Source of the DNA: Rhipidocladum racemiflorum
Lineage: Eukaryota; Streptophyta; Magnoliopsida; Poales; Poaceae
NCBI GenBank assembly: GCA_036346355.1
Contig: CM070577.1
Span: forward strand, 50,230,309-50,294,308
Direction: 5' to 3'
Length of the DNA: 64,000 bases
Shown: one piece after another, positions 1 through 12,059 of the stretch
How positions within the stretch are numbered: the first letter of the stretch is position 1
Layout of the letters: each line of letters starts with the position of its first letter
Translations under genes and position numbers: made by a program
The notes under the pieces: model-generated
What the model was told of the DNA's origin: nothing
The model's database searches: none
The model's input: only the letters and a program-made list of their open reading frames with translations

Positions 1-608
1 AATTCGGTGAACCTGTGTCGGACTACATCTGGAGGTTTAGAGACATACGAAATTGGTGCTTCAGTGTCACATTACCAGATAATCAACTCGCTGATTTAGC
101 GTTCCAAGGCTTAATTCCCCCACTTAAGGAAAAATTTGTGGGACAAGAATTCTCCGATTTAGGCCATACTTCTCCACCGAGTATCGGCTCAAGAAAGCCG
201 ATATTCCGATAATATGGGGTTTAAAGATAGATTTAAAACAAATAGAAATGAGAATGCCAAAGTAAACATGGTCGATTGCAGCTCTAGTGAGACCTCTGAT
301 GACGATGAAGCCGATATAAATATAGCTGAGTGGGCAAAAGGTCCTAAAAATCACTCATTTGCTCGTGGCTTAAGCCGACTAAAAATAAGTCAGAAGTCAA
401 ATACGCCTTCGACGTGTCAAAATGCGATCGAATATTCGATTTACTATTACAGGAGAAGCTGATACAATTGCCAGAAGGACATGTTATCCCATCCGCCGAT
501 GAAATCAAGAAATGAAGATATTGTAAGTGGCATCACTCCTTTTCACATAATACTAACGATTGCAATATTTTTCGTCAGCAGATACAGTCGGCCATCGAGG
601 ACGGATGA
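1..608 (+). pseudogene. Tat gag, 5'-truncated and frameshifted
   Basis: This is the C-terminal part of a gypsy gag (capsid-like) protein that packages element RNA in the cytoplasm. The first piece (1-212) contains the retrotransposon-gag type stretch WRFRDIRNWC followed by LADLAFQGL. A frameshift near 150-215 moves the reading to the 214-462 frame, which carries an acidic SSSETSDDDEAD linker. A final piece near 530-608 reads as HHSFSHNTNDCNIF, resembling the Cys/His region that ends gag in this lineage. At least two frameshifts and several stops prevent translation as one protein. The N-terminus lies beyond the window edge. Confidence 0.75.
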
Positions 609-619
609 CTAAAGTTTGT

Positions 620-1618
620 TGAAGAGCCAGCAATGTAGGTGGACGTGAATCCTTTTCCAATCAACATGGTGCAATGCTCGCGAAAAGGAAAAGAGCCGAT
701 GAACGAGCCAATTCGGCAGGTTGACGTCCAATCGAGTTCTAGTGGCGACGAGACGTTAAAAATAACGATCGGCTCATTACAAATAGAAGCCGATCGAGAT
801 GGCAGGAACTCGAGGACCATTAAGATTAGGGGTGAACCACGGATCCACCAAAGCGGGTTGCAAGGTCCAATCCAACGTTCTCTCAACTCCTAGAAAAATA
901 TGAGAAGATGAGCCGTCGACACGAGCAACGTCCTCGTCGACTCGATAATATGTACTGGGTTGACGATGAGGAGAGAGCCCACCGACGGTGCCCCTTCTGG
1001 CAGTTTTGCTGGGAAAGAAGAATGCTGTTGCCGTCGGTACAAACATGCCCAATGGGTCATCTGCCCCAAGATCGGCCAAGGCGACCGATCACGGAGAGAT
1101 TGACCAGGCCAGTCCATGATCAGCTAGGACCGCGTGTCAAGGAACCTATGCAAAGGAAAGTAATGACGACAGAATGGATTAAGCCCGCAGAAGAGCAATC
1201 TGAGTCGTCTGAATCCGAAGACAAAACCGACAATCTGGCCGGAAAAATCCGTAAACCGATTGAACCAAAGCCAAGGTGGTGTCCTTTAGGGCTTAGTCGA
1301 TCCCAGCGTAGGCAGCTGCAATGCTTGAGGACACTGGAAATGAGAGAAGCCAAGCAAGAAGAAGAACGAGATCGGATATTCAACGAGTTGCGACCAGTAC
1401 AAATCACAAAGCAAGAATGGAGACGGAAAAATCCGATCGAGGAGGATTCAAATCAATCAGTCGATTCTGGATCACCAATGATTCGGGATGACACCCCCAT
1501 GGGCATCAATATGGTCTTCACCCTGCCAGCTGAGTTTAGAATCGAGGTTAAGCCGACCGAGGTAGCCTTGGCCCAGTTATGTCTTGGTGCACAAGACGCC
1601 GTGTTTGAGAAACCCTAG
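620..1618 (+). pseudogene. Tat gag-protease linker region
   Basis: A 236-residue open stretch (908-1618) and a shorter one before it (639-893) lie between gag and protease of the Tat element. The product is very charged, with many Arg, Glu and Lys residues, a tract WVDDEERAHRRCPFW near its start and a run of RSQRRQLQCLR-type basic residues. Tat elements of grasses carry such a basic linker with a CPF...C cluster; its role is not established. The frame is open for longer than chance suggests, but stop codons separate it from gag and from protease. The assignment rests on position and composition. Confidence 0.6.
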
Positions 1619-1682
1619 GACATGCATCAGCATTTAAAGCCTTTGTTCCTGAAAGGGCACATCAACGGCCGACCCATATCAG

Positions 1683-2180
1683 ATGCCAGTTGATGGTGGA
1701 GCTACAGTAAACCTCAAGCCGCTAAACACTTTCAAGAAATTGGGCAAAGCCAAAGAAGATTTGATCAAGACAAACATGGTGTTAAATGACTTCACGGGCG
1801 ACCCCACTGAGGCAAAAGGAGTAATGGTCATAGAGCTGATGGTCGGCAGCAAAACATTGCTGACTGTATTTTTTGTGATTGAGGCCAAGGGGAATTACAT
1901 CGTGCTCCTAGGACGCGACTAGATACACGCCAACTATTGCATTCCATCGACTATGCACCAACTCTTGGTGCAATGGAATGGATACGAAGTTGAAATAATA
2001 ACAGCCGATACATCGGCTCACATAGCGTTGGCCAGTCCCGACACGAATTGGCCACACTAAGAAGCCAAATGCATATCCGGCAAAATCTTGGATGACTGTG
2101 ATTTTATTTGCGTCGGGAAGTTAGGCCTAATGTCGATCAATGTCGGACCAGGAACATTTGATCGGGCAAATGAAGTATTA
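1683..2180 (+). pseudogene. Tat aspartic protease
   Basis: The 1683-1922 frame reads PVDGGATVNL near its start, the D-G-G-A active-site variant typical of Tat-group proteases, followed by FKKLGKAKEDL and by VGSKTLLTVFFVIE, and ends just after LLGRD, the second conserved motif of retroviral-type proteases. A stop follows LLGRD at 1920-1922; the homologous reading continues with IHANYCIPSTMHQ in the same phase. The protein would cut the gag-pol precursor. It is followed by a poorly conserved linker to RT. Confidence 0.75.
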
Positions 2181-2185
2181 AGAAG

Positions 2186-3271
2186 ATGGAATCAGGAATA
2201 ACATATGCCTCAAGTGAACTCAAGAGCTATTGGCAAACAATGGACAGCGGAGAGGCCATTGAGGACTTTCAGGAAGAAAGATTGGGACAAAGTTTTACTT
2301 CAGCCGATTTGCTTGAAGATATAGACATAGGGGAATGCGACAGGAAAAGACCAACTTTTATAAGCGCAAAATTAAACGCGAATTATAGGGTTAAGTTGGT
2401 CGAAATACTAAAAAATTATAAAGATTGCTTTGCTTGGGAATATTATGAGATGCCCGGTCTAAGCCGGCAGCTAGTTGAATGTTGGCTACCTATAAAGCCG
2501 GGGTATCGACCATTTAAGTAATTTCCTCAACGCTTTAATCCAACCTTGTATAATGCCATCAAAGAAGAAATAGAACGATTATTAGAAGCCAAGTTTATCA
2601 GTCCTTGCCGATACGCTGAGTGGGTTTCAAACATCATTCCTGTTGTGAAGAAAAACGGTAAGCTGAGGGTGTGCATGGACTTTAGAGATCTAAACAAGGC
2701 GACGCCAAAAGATGAATACCCGATGCCAATAGCCGATATGCTCATCGATGCTGCATCGGGCAACAAGATCATTAGTTTCCTTGATGGAAATGCCGGGTAT
2801 AACCAAATATTCATGGCAGAAGCCGACGTGTCTAAAACAGCCTTTAGGTGCCCTAGAGCCTTAGGACTATACAAATGGGCTGTCATAACGTTCGGCTTGA
2901 AAAATGCTGGTGCCACGTACCAACGCGCCATGAACCTAATCTTTCACGATCGAATAGGCCACATCGTCAAAATTTACATTGACGACATTGTTGTGAAGTC
3001 AAAACACGATTGGCAACATCTGGCCGATTTGGAAAAGATGTTTTAAAGCACAAGAGTCCATGGGTTAAAGATGAACCCGCTAAAGTGTGCATTCGGGGTA
3101 TCGGCTGGACAGTTCCTCAGATTTATGGTACACGAGAGGGGTATCAAAGTTAACCCACAAAGAGTAAGAGCCATAACCGATACCAAACCGCCGACAAGCA
3201 AAAATGAGCTGCAGAAACTAATCGGCAAGATCAATTATCTACGGCGCTTTATTTCAAACTTGTTTGGGTGA
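2186..3271 (+). pseudogene. Tat reverse transcriptase
   Basis: This segment encodes a gypsy-type RT in one continuous frame broken only by nonsense codons (2519-2521, 3044-3046, 3269-3271). Visible RT motifs in order are KNGKLRVCMDFRDLNKA, FLDGNAGYNQI, the LKNAGATYQRAMN stretch, and the polymerase core YIDDIV at about 2977-2994. The thumb and connection (GIKVNPQRVRAI, KLIGKINYLRRFI) follow. The frame is continuous with the RNase H at 3290. Three stops with no frameshift over more than 1 kb suggest decay mainly by point mutation. Confidence 0.85.
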
Positions 3272-3758
3272 ATTAAAGCCTTCACCGCGTTGGTAAAGTT
3301 AAAGGAAAATCAGAACTTCGTATGGGGACAAGAACAGCAGAAAGCCTTTGACGACATAAAAGAATATCTGGTAAAACCTCCGATTCTGGCCGCACCAAGG
3401 AAAGGGATACCATTTAGATTATATATATCGGCCGAAGAGGAAACAATTAGAGCCGTACTGGCGCAAGAAGTCGATGGCAAAGAACGAGTGATATTTTATC
3501 TAAGTCAACAACTCTTGGACATCGAAAGGAGATACCCTTTCATAGAAAGGCTATGTCTCTCCCTCTATTTTGCTTGTACAAAGCTAATACATTATATCTT
3601 GATATCAACATGCGCAATAGGGTAGGACCGATATCGTCAAATACATCTTGTCCGCACCAATTTTATGAGGACGACTTGGTAAATAGGCATACGCCTTAAC
3701 TGAGTTCGACCTAACTTACGAATCGGCTAAAGCTGCGAAGGAACAAGTTATAGCCAAT
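3272..3758 (+). pseudogene. Tat first (gypsy-type) RNase H, 3' part lost in stops
   Basis: Reading continues in the RT frame: FVWGQEQQKAFDDIK, then PILAAPRKG and RLYISAEEETIRAVLAQE, the degenerate DxS...A.LxQ pattern of a gypsy RNase H. In Tat elements this domain has lost most catalytic residues, which fits the ISAEEE form seen here. ORF evidence ends at 3625, after which several stops occur. The stretch 3640-3758 reads as the linker to the second RNase H (ALTEFDLTYESAKAA) and is broken at 3758 by the copia LTR. Confidence 0.75.
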
Positions 3759-5157
3759 TGTTGGGATACGGGTAGGCTACGCTAGCAACATTCAAAAATT
3801 TCTACCGCGAACACCCAAGATCACATGCAAGTAGGGGATCATGGATCGTTACCCTTGATGCGCCGATGCAGCGAAAGCAGATGCGTGCGCGTAGAGGAAG
3901 TAGTGGTTCACGTCCCGATCAACGCCGAGTGGATCCCGATCATGTCCGAGTGGTCGCCGGGTGGTCGCCGACCTCTGCCGAGTGGTCGCCGACCAGTGCG
4001 TCCACGAGCAGCAGCTCCTCTACCGGTATCCACACGTACCAAGCAGGAACGCTGTGCGGGGTGTGCTAGCACCTCGCCACACAGCTAGGGTTTCTGGGGA
4101 GCAGGAGGGACGCACGACGGCTGAACGTGGTGAGGGTTCTAATCCGTGTCGTGCACTGTTCCTGGCCTCTCCTTTTATAGGCACGCTAGTGGGCCGAAGC
4201 CCACTAGGTTTCCATCTCCAACGTGGATCTCATCCACGCACAAACCCGTTAAACTATTCCAACTCATTAAGTGTGTGACCCGTTAGGTTCAGTGCAAGTC
4301 GGACATGAATCTGGAAGCCCATTTCCAATTCATTGATCAACAGCGGCACCTAGCAGTACGTATTGATCCCCGAATGCACAGAATCATTATTCGGCTGAAC
4401 CTTGATACACTTACATACCGATCCCTTTGCCTCACGATACCAGTCAAGCTCAAGGCGAGATGCGCGCCACCCTTGTTGATAGCTCAACCACTTCACTCGA
4501 CAGTGTGATGGATACAAACCATGACTAACTCCTTAGTCATATTAGCATGGCCGTGCGTTTTCCCTATCCATCGACACGAGGGGCCCAGAGGTATCTCTCC
4601 CGTTAACTAGGAGGGGCAAATCCCATCTTGATCATCACACCGTTGGCGATGTATCGTGGCATACCTAGTAGTCATCTTTATAACTACCCTGTTACGGTGT
4701 AGCGTTTGATGATACCAAAGCATACAAGTCTACATACTAGGCATCCATGACAATCTCAGGTCTAAGGACCATATAGGCGTACCACTCGAGACTATACGCT
4801 GATGGTGCTATAATAGATAATAACTCACAGTGTCTCGGAGTGGGTCTTGTCCGACTACCCATGTTCTCCAACATGTGTCCACATTTATTGGTTCGATATC
4901 TCTACATATATGGTATGTGAAACATTACCATCAACCAATACATGTGCTGATCAAATCATCACCGCTCCTCGTAATGATATGGATCAGGGACCCATTTAGA
5001 TTAATGTCAGTTGACAATGTGTTTCACAATTAGATCGTATCCAATGGACAAAGTCGTAACATATATTCATGGAACTGATAAACAAAGTTATCATTACTAC
5101 ATGAACAAAGACGTATTACAATCATCACTATGATTGATCTAGGGCATATTGCCTTCA
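3759..5157 (-). repeat. Copia 3' LTR
   Basis: The copy begins tgttgggatacgggtaggc and ends ggcatattgccttca on the + strand. It matches the copy at 14885-16284 over its whole length with scattered substitutions and a small indel near 4519 (a short extra segment here). The polypurine tract (aagtgggagat on the - strand) lies just beyond at 5158-5170, so this is the 3' LTR of the - strand element. The open frame at 4305-4508 is present in both LTRs and looks fortuitous. Confidence 0.93.
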
Positions 5158-5170
5158 ATCTCCCACTTGC
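5158..5170 (-). other. Copia polypurine tract
   Basis: On the - strand the sequence directly 5' of the 3' LTR is aagtgggagat followed by the LTR terminus TGAAGG. This is the position and composition of a plus-strand priming polypurine tract, and is typical of grass copia elements. Confidence 0.8.
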
Positions 5171-5177
5171 ACTAGAG

Positions 5178-6773
5178 TCAATCATACAGGTACCAAATAC
5201 CCATTGCTCTTGTGTGCGCCTCATGCTTTGGTTGTGGAAGGGGCTTTGTCAACGGATCAGCCACATTTAGATCCGTGTGCACTTTGCATATCTTCACATC
5301 ACCTCTCTCAATGATCTCCCGGATCAGGTGGTACCGCCTGAGTATATGTTTGGATTTTTGGTGAGACCTAGGCTCCTTTGCTTGTGCAATGGCACCACTA
5401 TTGTCACAATAGAGGTCCACTGGACAGGATGCACTAGCGACCACTCCCAACTCAGAAACAAATTTCCTGATCCAAACTGCTTCCTTTGCTGCTTCAGAAG
5501 CTGCAATGTACTCGGCCTCCGTTGTGGAATCAGCTACTGTCTCTTGCTTGGAACTTTTTCAGCTCACTGCCCCACCATTGAGACAGAATACAAACCCAGA
5601 TTGTGATCGCGAATCATCTTTGTTGGTTTGGAAGCTAGCATCGGCGTAACCTTTTACGACGAGCTCCTCCTCTCCTCCAAAGACCAAGAACATCTCTTTA
5701 GTCCTTCATAAGTATTTAAGGATGTTCTTTACAGCCACCTAGTGACTATCACCAGGATTTGATTCGTACCTACTCGTGACACTCAGAGCATATGATACAT
5801 CTGGGCGTGTACACAGCATGGCATACATGATGGATCCAATAGCCGAAGCGTATGGAATCCGACTCATTCTCTCTTGCTCATCAGGTGCCGAAGCACACTG
5901 AGTCTTGCTAAGACTTACACCATGTGACATTGGCAAGAAACCTTTCTTGGAATCATGCATGTTGAACTGTTTTAGTATCTTGTCAATGTACGTACTTTGG
6001 CTCAATCCAATTAGCCTTTTTGATCTATCTCTATAGATCTTTATGCCCAAAATATAAGCTGCATCTCCCAAGTCTTTCATTGAGAAACTCTTTCTTAGAT
6101 AAGATTGTGCAGCATCTAACATCGGAATGTCATTTCCGATCAATAGTATGTCATCCACATACAAAACCAGAAAAACAAGTGCGCTCCCACTAGCCTTCAT
6201 GTAAATACAAGGCTCTTCCTCATTTTTGATGAAGCCAAACTGTTTGACCACTTCATCAAAGCGAAGGTTCCAACTTCGAGATGCTTGCTTCAGTCCATAA
6301 ATGGACTTCCTAAGCTTGCATACCTTGCCAACATTAGTAGGATCGACAAAACCCTCGGGCTGTATCATGTACACATCCTCGCTTAGGTTTCCATTTAGGA
6401 AAGCCGTTTTGACATCCATTTGCCGAATCTCATAATCATGATATGCGGCAATTGCTAGCATGATCCGGATAGACTTTACCATGGCGACTGGCGAATAAGT
6501 TTTGTCATAGTCCACACCATGAATCTGCTTATACCCTTTTGCCACCAATCGTGCCTTAAAAATATGAACATTTCCATCGGTGTCTATCTTCTTCTTAAAG
6601 ACCCATTTGCTCTCGATAGTTTTTACACCATCACGCAGATCAACCAAGTTCCAAACTTGATTATCATACATGGACTTTAACTCGGATCTCATGGCCTCCA
6701 GCCATTTCTCAGAGTCTGGGCCCACCATAGCTTCCTCATAGTCCTTGGGCTCGTCATTTTCCAATAATAACAC
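5178..6773 (-). pseudogene. Copia reverse transcriptase and RNase H
   Basis: The - strand frame from 6773 down to 5178 encodes a copia RT: SKWVFKKKIDTDGNVHIFKARLVAKG at the N-terminus, DVKTAFLNG, IYGLKQASRSWN, and the polymerase core YVDDILLIGND near 6145-6177. The RNase H follows with the copia signature YCDNSGAIAQAKEP and HQKSKHI near 5370-5420, ending in the TKPLPQPKHE tail and a stop at 5178. The frame is continuous but contains stops at 5741-5743 (a Trp codon expected in SHWVAVKN), about 5717 and about 5560. All look like C-to-T or G-to-A changes. A single-base frameshift near 6773 separates it from the integrase frame. Confidence 0.88.
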
Positions 6774-8298
6774 TCGCGTTGCTCCGTCATGAGGAACATG
6801 AACCTCTCAGGAGCGCGGCTTGCCCGTGAGGACCTCCGTGGGGCTGGCGCCTCATCAACAGGTTCAACAACACGTTGCTCATCCTGCTGAGGACTAGCTG
6901 GAGTTGAAACATTTTTAGGTATTTCTCGAACTTCTTCGAGTTGCACCTTGCTCCCACTAGCTCTTTTGGAAAATTCATTCTCCAAAAAGACACCAGTCCG
7001 AGCGACAAACACTTTGCCTTCTTCCCGGTTATAAAAATAATACCCTTTGGTTTCCCTTGGGTACCCCATAAAGAAGCACTTATCCGACTTGGCGTGAAGC
7101 TTATCAGACATCATACGTTTTACATAAGCCTCACAGCCCCAAATTTTAAGATAGGACAAGTCGGGACGTTTCCCTTTCCATATCTCATACGGTGTCTTAT
7201 CAACGGATTTAAATGGAACCCTGTTTAACATGAACGCAGCTGTTTCTAGAGCGTGTCCCCAAAATGACAATGGAAGATCAATTTGACTCATCATAGACCA
7301 TACCATGTCCAACAAAGTACGGTTCCTCCGTTCGGATAACCCATTCCATTGAGGCGTACCGGGCGGAGTCAATTGCGGAACAATTCCACAACTCTTTAGA
7401 TGATCACTAAACTCTTGGCTCAAATATTCACCTCCACGGTCGGACCATAGAAATTTAATTTTCTTGCCCAAATGATTTTCTACTTCATTCTGAAACTCTT
7501 TGAACTTTTCAAAAGATTCAAACTTATGCCTCATTAGATAGATATAGCCATATCTACTAAAGTCATCGGTGAAAGTAATGAAGTACTGATAACCACCTCT
7601 GGCCATTGAGCTCATTGGTCCACATACATCAGTATATACGAGAGCCAACAACTCGCTCATTCTCTCACTTGTACCAGTGAAAGGTGCCTTTGTCATCTTG
7701 CCAAGTAAACAAGACTCGCATGTTTCAAAAGATTCCAAATCTAATGAACCAAGAAGACCATCTTTATGGAGTTTCTCCATGCGTCTTTTATTTATATGGC
7801 CCAAGCGACAATGCCATAAATAAGTGGAATTAGTATCATTTGTTTTGAATCTTTTAGTATTAACATTATTTATAGAAGTATTACCAAGATCTATCACATA
7901 TAGCCCATTCACCAATGAACAGTTACCATAGAGCAAGCCTTTGAAATAAATTGAACAATTCCTGTTCTTTATTACAAAATCATAACCATCTTCCTCTAAA
8001 CAAGAAGAAAAGATAATGTTCTTACTCAAGGCAGGAATGTAATAACAATTATTCAATTCCAAAACTAAGCCAGAAGGTAAAGACAAGGGATAGATGCCAA
8101 CGGCCTTCGCAGCAACCATTGCTCCATTGCCGACGCGAATTTCCAACTCGCCAATCTTGCAATCTCTAGTCCTTCTTAACCCCTGCAACGATTTGCAAGT
8201 ATGAATCATAGATCCGGTATCAAATACCCAAGACTCGGTAGGACAAGTTGCAAGATTAACTTCTATAACATTAATACCTGAAGTGGAAGGAACCTTTC
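6689..8298 (-). pseudogene. Copia protease and integrase
   Basis: Reading the - strand from 8298, the frame opens after the nested insertion with VPSTSGINVIEVNLA, then the protease active site WVFDTGS (D-T-G). It continues into an integrase with the zinc-binding HxxLGHIN...CESCLLGK pattern, then a DDE catalytic core: YTDVCGP, WSDRGGEYLS and the PPGTPQWNGLSERRNRTL region with its Glu. The GKRPDLSYLKIWGC and FMGYPRETKGYYFYN motifs of copia integrase C-termini follow. The frame is intact over about 1.6 kb; only the junction to RT is shifted. The N-terminal edge is cut by the insertion at 8299. Confidence 0.9.
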
Positions 8299-8986
8299 TG
8301 TCGGGGATTGGGATATTCATAAGGACTATTCTGCCCCGACGATCATGCACTCACCGACCATAAACATCCTCGGACGCGGTACCCGAGGATGGGTCCCAAC
8401 ACCCCATGCTCGGGACCACGGGCATACCCGCTATGCCTTGGCAAAAAGTGTAACGACTCTGCCACGAAAGCTTTAAAACGCCACGAACAAGCGTGCTCGG
8501 CCGAGGCTACATGGCGGTCGAACCAGGACCAAAGGGACCCTCGGAGATCGCCGAAGGACGTGGTCAACCAATAAAACAGGAAAGTGGTGGTTATTTAGTC
8601 AAAGATCCAGGGAAGTTACACCAGAAATTCAAGTATGGCGAGAATCAAGGACACGTCCAAAATGGCAACTAGCATGATTTTAGGAGGCGTTACCATGTAT
8701 GTACCGCGATACCTTGTATTTAAGCCCCTCAACAACAAGGAGAGGGGCATCCGTGCGAGATCCATGTGTTCGTATCCTTCAATCCAATACAGAAAGCCCT
8801 CTAGGCGTGGGGCGTAGGGCTATTATCTCAACTGAGAGGCCTGAACCAGGATAAAATCCTTGTGTTTATATGCATTCTAGTGGACCGTCTCCCACGTCTT
8901 CGACGTTAAGCACCTTTGTGAAAGAGCTTTGGTTGATCCCTCATTCAACAAGTAAGCTCGGCCAGCCCGTTCTCCAATCGTCGGCA
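8299..8986 (+). repeat. 5' LTR of the non-autonomous gypsy-type element
   Basis: It starts tgtcggggattgggatattc and ends gttctccaatcgtcggca. It matches 12060-12747 along its whole length with small differences. A gene-like promoter motif gtatttaagccc is seen near 8726-8737, the likely TATA-type box of the LTR. Its first base follows the duplication ctttc. Confidence 0.9.
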
Positions 8987-9010
8987 ATTTGGGCGCCGTC
9001 AGTGGGATCG
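8987..9010 (+). other. Putative primer-binding site
   Basis: The bases atttgggcgccgtcagtggg directly follow the 5' LTR. The ggcgccgt core is the one known for RIRE2, RIRE8 and Dasheng-type grass elements (reported, from memory, as complementary to a tRNA-Arg). It is unlike the tggtatcagagc sites of the other LTR elements here. Confidence 0.6.
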
Positions 9011-9119
9011 GCAATTCTTTGCCAAAGGAATCCCGGCGTCATCTTCCACATCGGCGACCAATCGCACAAATTATGATGAGGAAAGGTATGTAAGATTTCT
9101 TTACCTCAATCAAGCTGTC

Positions 9120-11290
9120 TTAGAAGGGTTCTTCCCGTTCGCGCTGAGCACGCGCCGGCTCGGGCGCTGAAGTCTCTTCCTCCGAAACACGCACTTCGCT
9201 TCGAGGATTGATCCCGTTCGCGCCGCTGAAAGCACGCCGCCGGCTCGGCGCTGAAGTCTCTTCCTCGAGCACGCGCCCGCCGGATTTCCCGTTCCGCGCG
9301 AAGCACGCGCCACGCCGGCGCGGAGAGTCTCTTCCTCCGAGCACGACTTGGCGCCGAGACGATCCCGTTCGCGGCAGAAACACGCACTTCGCCGGCGCGC
9401 GAGTCTCTTCCTCGAGCACGCGCCGGCTGGGATTCCGTTCGCGGCTGAGCACGCGCCGGCCGGCGCGGTCTTCGCCGAGCACGCACTTCGGCTGAGATTG
9501 ATCCGTTCGCGCAGAAACGCTGCCGCCGGGCGCGAAGTCTCTTCCTCCGAGCACGCGCCGGCTGGATTGATCCATTCCCGCGCCGAGCACGCGCACTTCG
9601 CTCGGCGCGAGTCTCTTCCTCGGCACGATTCGCCCGGCAAAGTTGATCCCGTTCGCGCCGAAAGCACGCGCCGCTCGGCGCGAGTCTCTTCCCGCCGAGC
9701 ACGCGCCGGCTCGGGCGCGAGTCTCTTCCTCCACGCGCGCCGGCTCGGATTTCGTTCGCGCCGCGAGCCGCGCCGCTTTCGGCGGCGAGTCTCTTCCTCA
9801 CGCGCACTTCGCTGGATTGATCCATTCGCGCCGAAACGCCGCCGCTCGGCGCGAAGTCTCTTCCTCCGCACGCGCCCGCTTTCGAGATTGATCCCGTTCG
9901 CGCCGAGCACGCCGCCGCTTCGGGCGCGAAGTCTCTTCCTCAAACCGCGCGCCGCTCGAGGATTTCCCGTTCAGCGCCCGGCTGCGCACGGCTTTCGAGC
10001 GCGTAAGTCTCTTCCTCCGACCGCACGCGCCGCTCGGGATATTCCGTTCGCGCCGGCTGCGCGCCGCCGGCGCGAAGCGTCTCTTCCTTCGAGCACGCGC
10101 CGGCTCGATTGATCCGTTCGCGCCGAGCACGCGCGCCGGCTCGGGCGCGAGTCTCTTCCTCGAGCACGCGCTTCGGCTTCGGGGATTGATCCATTCCCGC
10201 GCCGAAACGCCGCCGGCTCGGCGAGTCTCTTCCTCCGAGACACGCGCCGGCTCGGGGATTGATCCCGTTCAGCGCCCGAGCACGCGATTTCGCCGGCGCG
10301 AGTCTCTTCCGCCGAGCCGCGCTTCGGCTCGGGCGCGAGTCTCTTCCTCGAGCACGCGCGCCGGCTCGGACTGTTCCGTTCAAGCGCCGAGCACGCGCCG
10401 CCGGCGGCGAGTCTCTTCCTCGAAACACGCGCCGGCCGAGATTGATCCCATTCGCGCCCGAGCACGCCGCCGGCTCGGCGAGTCTCTTCCTCCAGGCACG
10501 GCCGGCTCGAGGATTGATCCCGTTCCGCGCCGAGCACGCACTTCGCTCGGGCGCAAGTCTCTTCCTCCGAGCACGCGCTTCGCTCGGGGCGTTCCGTTCA
10601 GCGCCGAGCACGCACTTCGCTCGGGCGCGAGTCTCTTCCTCCGAGCACGCGCTGCGCTCGGGGCTGTTCCCGTTCGCGCCGCTGAGCACGCGCGCCGGCT
10701 CGGGCGCGAAGTCTCTTCAGCCGAGCACGCGCCGGCTCGAGGATTGATCCGTTCGCGCCGAGCGCGCGCCGGCTTCGGCGCGGTCTCTTCCTCGAGCACG
10801 CGCCGCTGGATTGATCCCATTCCGGCGCCCGACCGCGCGCCGCTCGGCGCGAGTCTCTTCCTCCGAGGCACGCGCCCGGCTCGGGGGGTATGTTCACGTT
10901 CAGCGCCGAAACCGCGCGCCGGCTTCGCTGAGTCTCTTCCTCCGAAACGCGCGCCGCCGGATTGATCCGTTCGCGAAAGCACGCGCCGGGCGCGAGTCTC
11001 TTCCTCGAAAGCCGCGCCCGCTGGGGCGATCCGTTCGCGCCCGAGCACGCGCCGCTCGGGGCGCGAGTCTCTTCCTCCGAGCCGCAGCGCCGGCTCGGGG
11101 ACTAATCCCGTTCGCGCCGAGCACGCGATTCCGGGCGCGAAGTCTCTTCCTCCGAGCAGCGCTTCGGCTCGAGGGCCCGATCCCGTTCGCGCCCGAGCAC
11201 GCCGCCGTTCGGCGCGGTTTCTTCCTCGAGCACGCGCCGCTCGGGCGCGAGTCTCTTCCTTCGAGCACGTTATTCGCTCGAGGGGCGCAC
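9120..11290 (+). repeat. GC-rich minisatellite, about 30 copies of a ~70-bp unit
   Basis: A hand count gives about 31 occurrences of the marker gtctcttcct or a close variant, spaced roughly 60-90 bp. A consensus unit has the order gagtctcttcctcc, gagcacgcgccggctcgg, gattgatcccgttcgcgcc, gagcacgcgccggctcgg. The half-unit gagcacgcgccggctcgg is itself repeated and partly palindromic, so the array is a compound of two halves. All long Arg/Ala-rich or Ser-rich open frames here, on both strands, follow from the absence of A/T-rich stops and are not genes. The array occupies most of the inner part of the nested gypsy-type element. Confidence 0.9.
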
Positions 11291-12059
11291 CTAAATTCCT
11301 CCAAACGAGCATCGGCGTTTGGGGACTTTTCTTGTTTACGGGCCAAGAGTGCGCTTCGCGTTTGAAACGCAGTCTACCAGTTTCTTTCCACTGGACATCC
11401 GGTCCATGTCGGCGGAATCTTGGCGGCTCGAGCTGGTCTAAATGCATCGAGTTCCTCGAGCATTTGACCAATGCTTGGGATGCGGCGATGTGGAGTCCGC
11501 TCGCTATCACGCTAGTTGCCTGAACATCCGATCCATGTCTAGTTCCACTGTCACTTTGATCCGTGTATGGGATGCGGCTGACATGTGTTTGTTCTGATCC
11601 GCTAGTTATCTTTCCCCTAGGCATTTGATCCATGCTTGGGATGCGGCGGTGTGAGTCCGCCGCATAATCACGCTAGTTGCCTGAACATCCGATCCATGTC
11701 TAGTTCCTGCACTGATCCGTGCATGGGATGCGGCGACATGTGTTTGTTCCTTTATGCGCTAGTTACCCTTTGCTAGGCGTCGATCCATGCCTAAGCGTCC
11801 TGAAACCTCGATCCATGCTCGGACGAGTTTCGATCGCATTTTATTTTTCCCTTTCTTACGCAGGCTCGCCGACCCTTTTCCCGAGCATGGTTCGCTCGGG
11901 ATGTGATAGTATGAGCCCCGCCTCATCTATCAGTTCCTTTTTCTGGTCGTTTCATGACCAGATCTTTGAAATAAGTGCTCCACCATCAAGAATTCAATCC
12001 CTCCTTGAACTTCTCGGTCTCGAGGAGATGACCCATCTCACTTGAGCCTCGGGGACTGG
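11291..12059 (+). repeat. 3' inner region with a two-copy ~161-bp repeat
   Basis: After the minisatellite comes non-coding DNA. A segment starting catttgaccaatgcttggga at 11461 recurs from 11622 (catttgatccatgcttggga), each copy followed by gcgatgtggagtccgc-like and ttgcctgaacatccgatcc blocks. The last bases, ttgagcctcggggactgg, form a likely polypurine tract in front of the 3' LTR. No protein motif is recognisable. Confidence 0.75.

Noticed and set aside
4305..4508. 67-codon open frame, identical at 15442-15645
   Set aside because: It lies in both copia LTRs and is conserved only because the LTRs are young copies of each other.
9120..11290. Possible CRISPR-like array
   Set aside because: The units are contiguous tandem repeats without unique spacers, inside a eukaryotic LTR element.
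9106..11633. Many long Arg/Ala-rich and Ser/Arg-rich open frames on both strands
   Set aside because: They are by-products of the GC-rich minisatellite, open in several frames at once, with no start context or domain.
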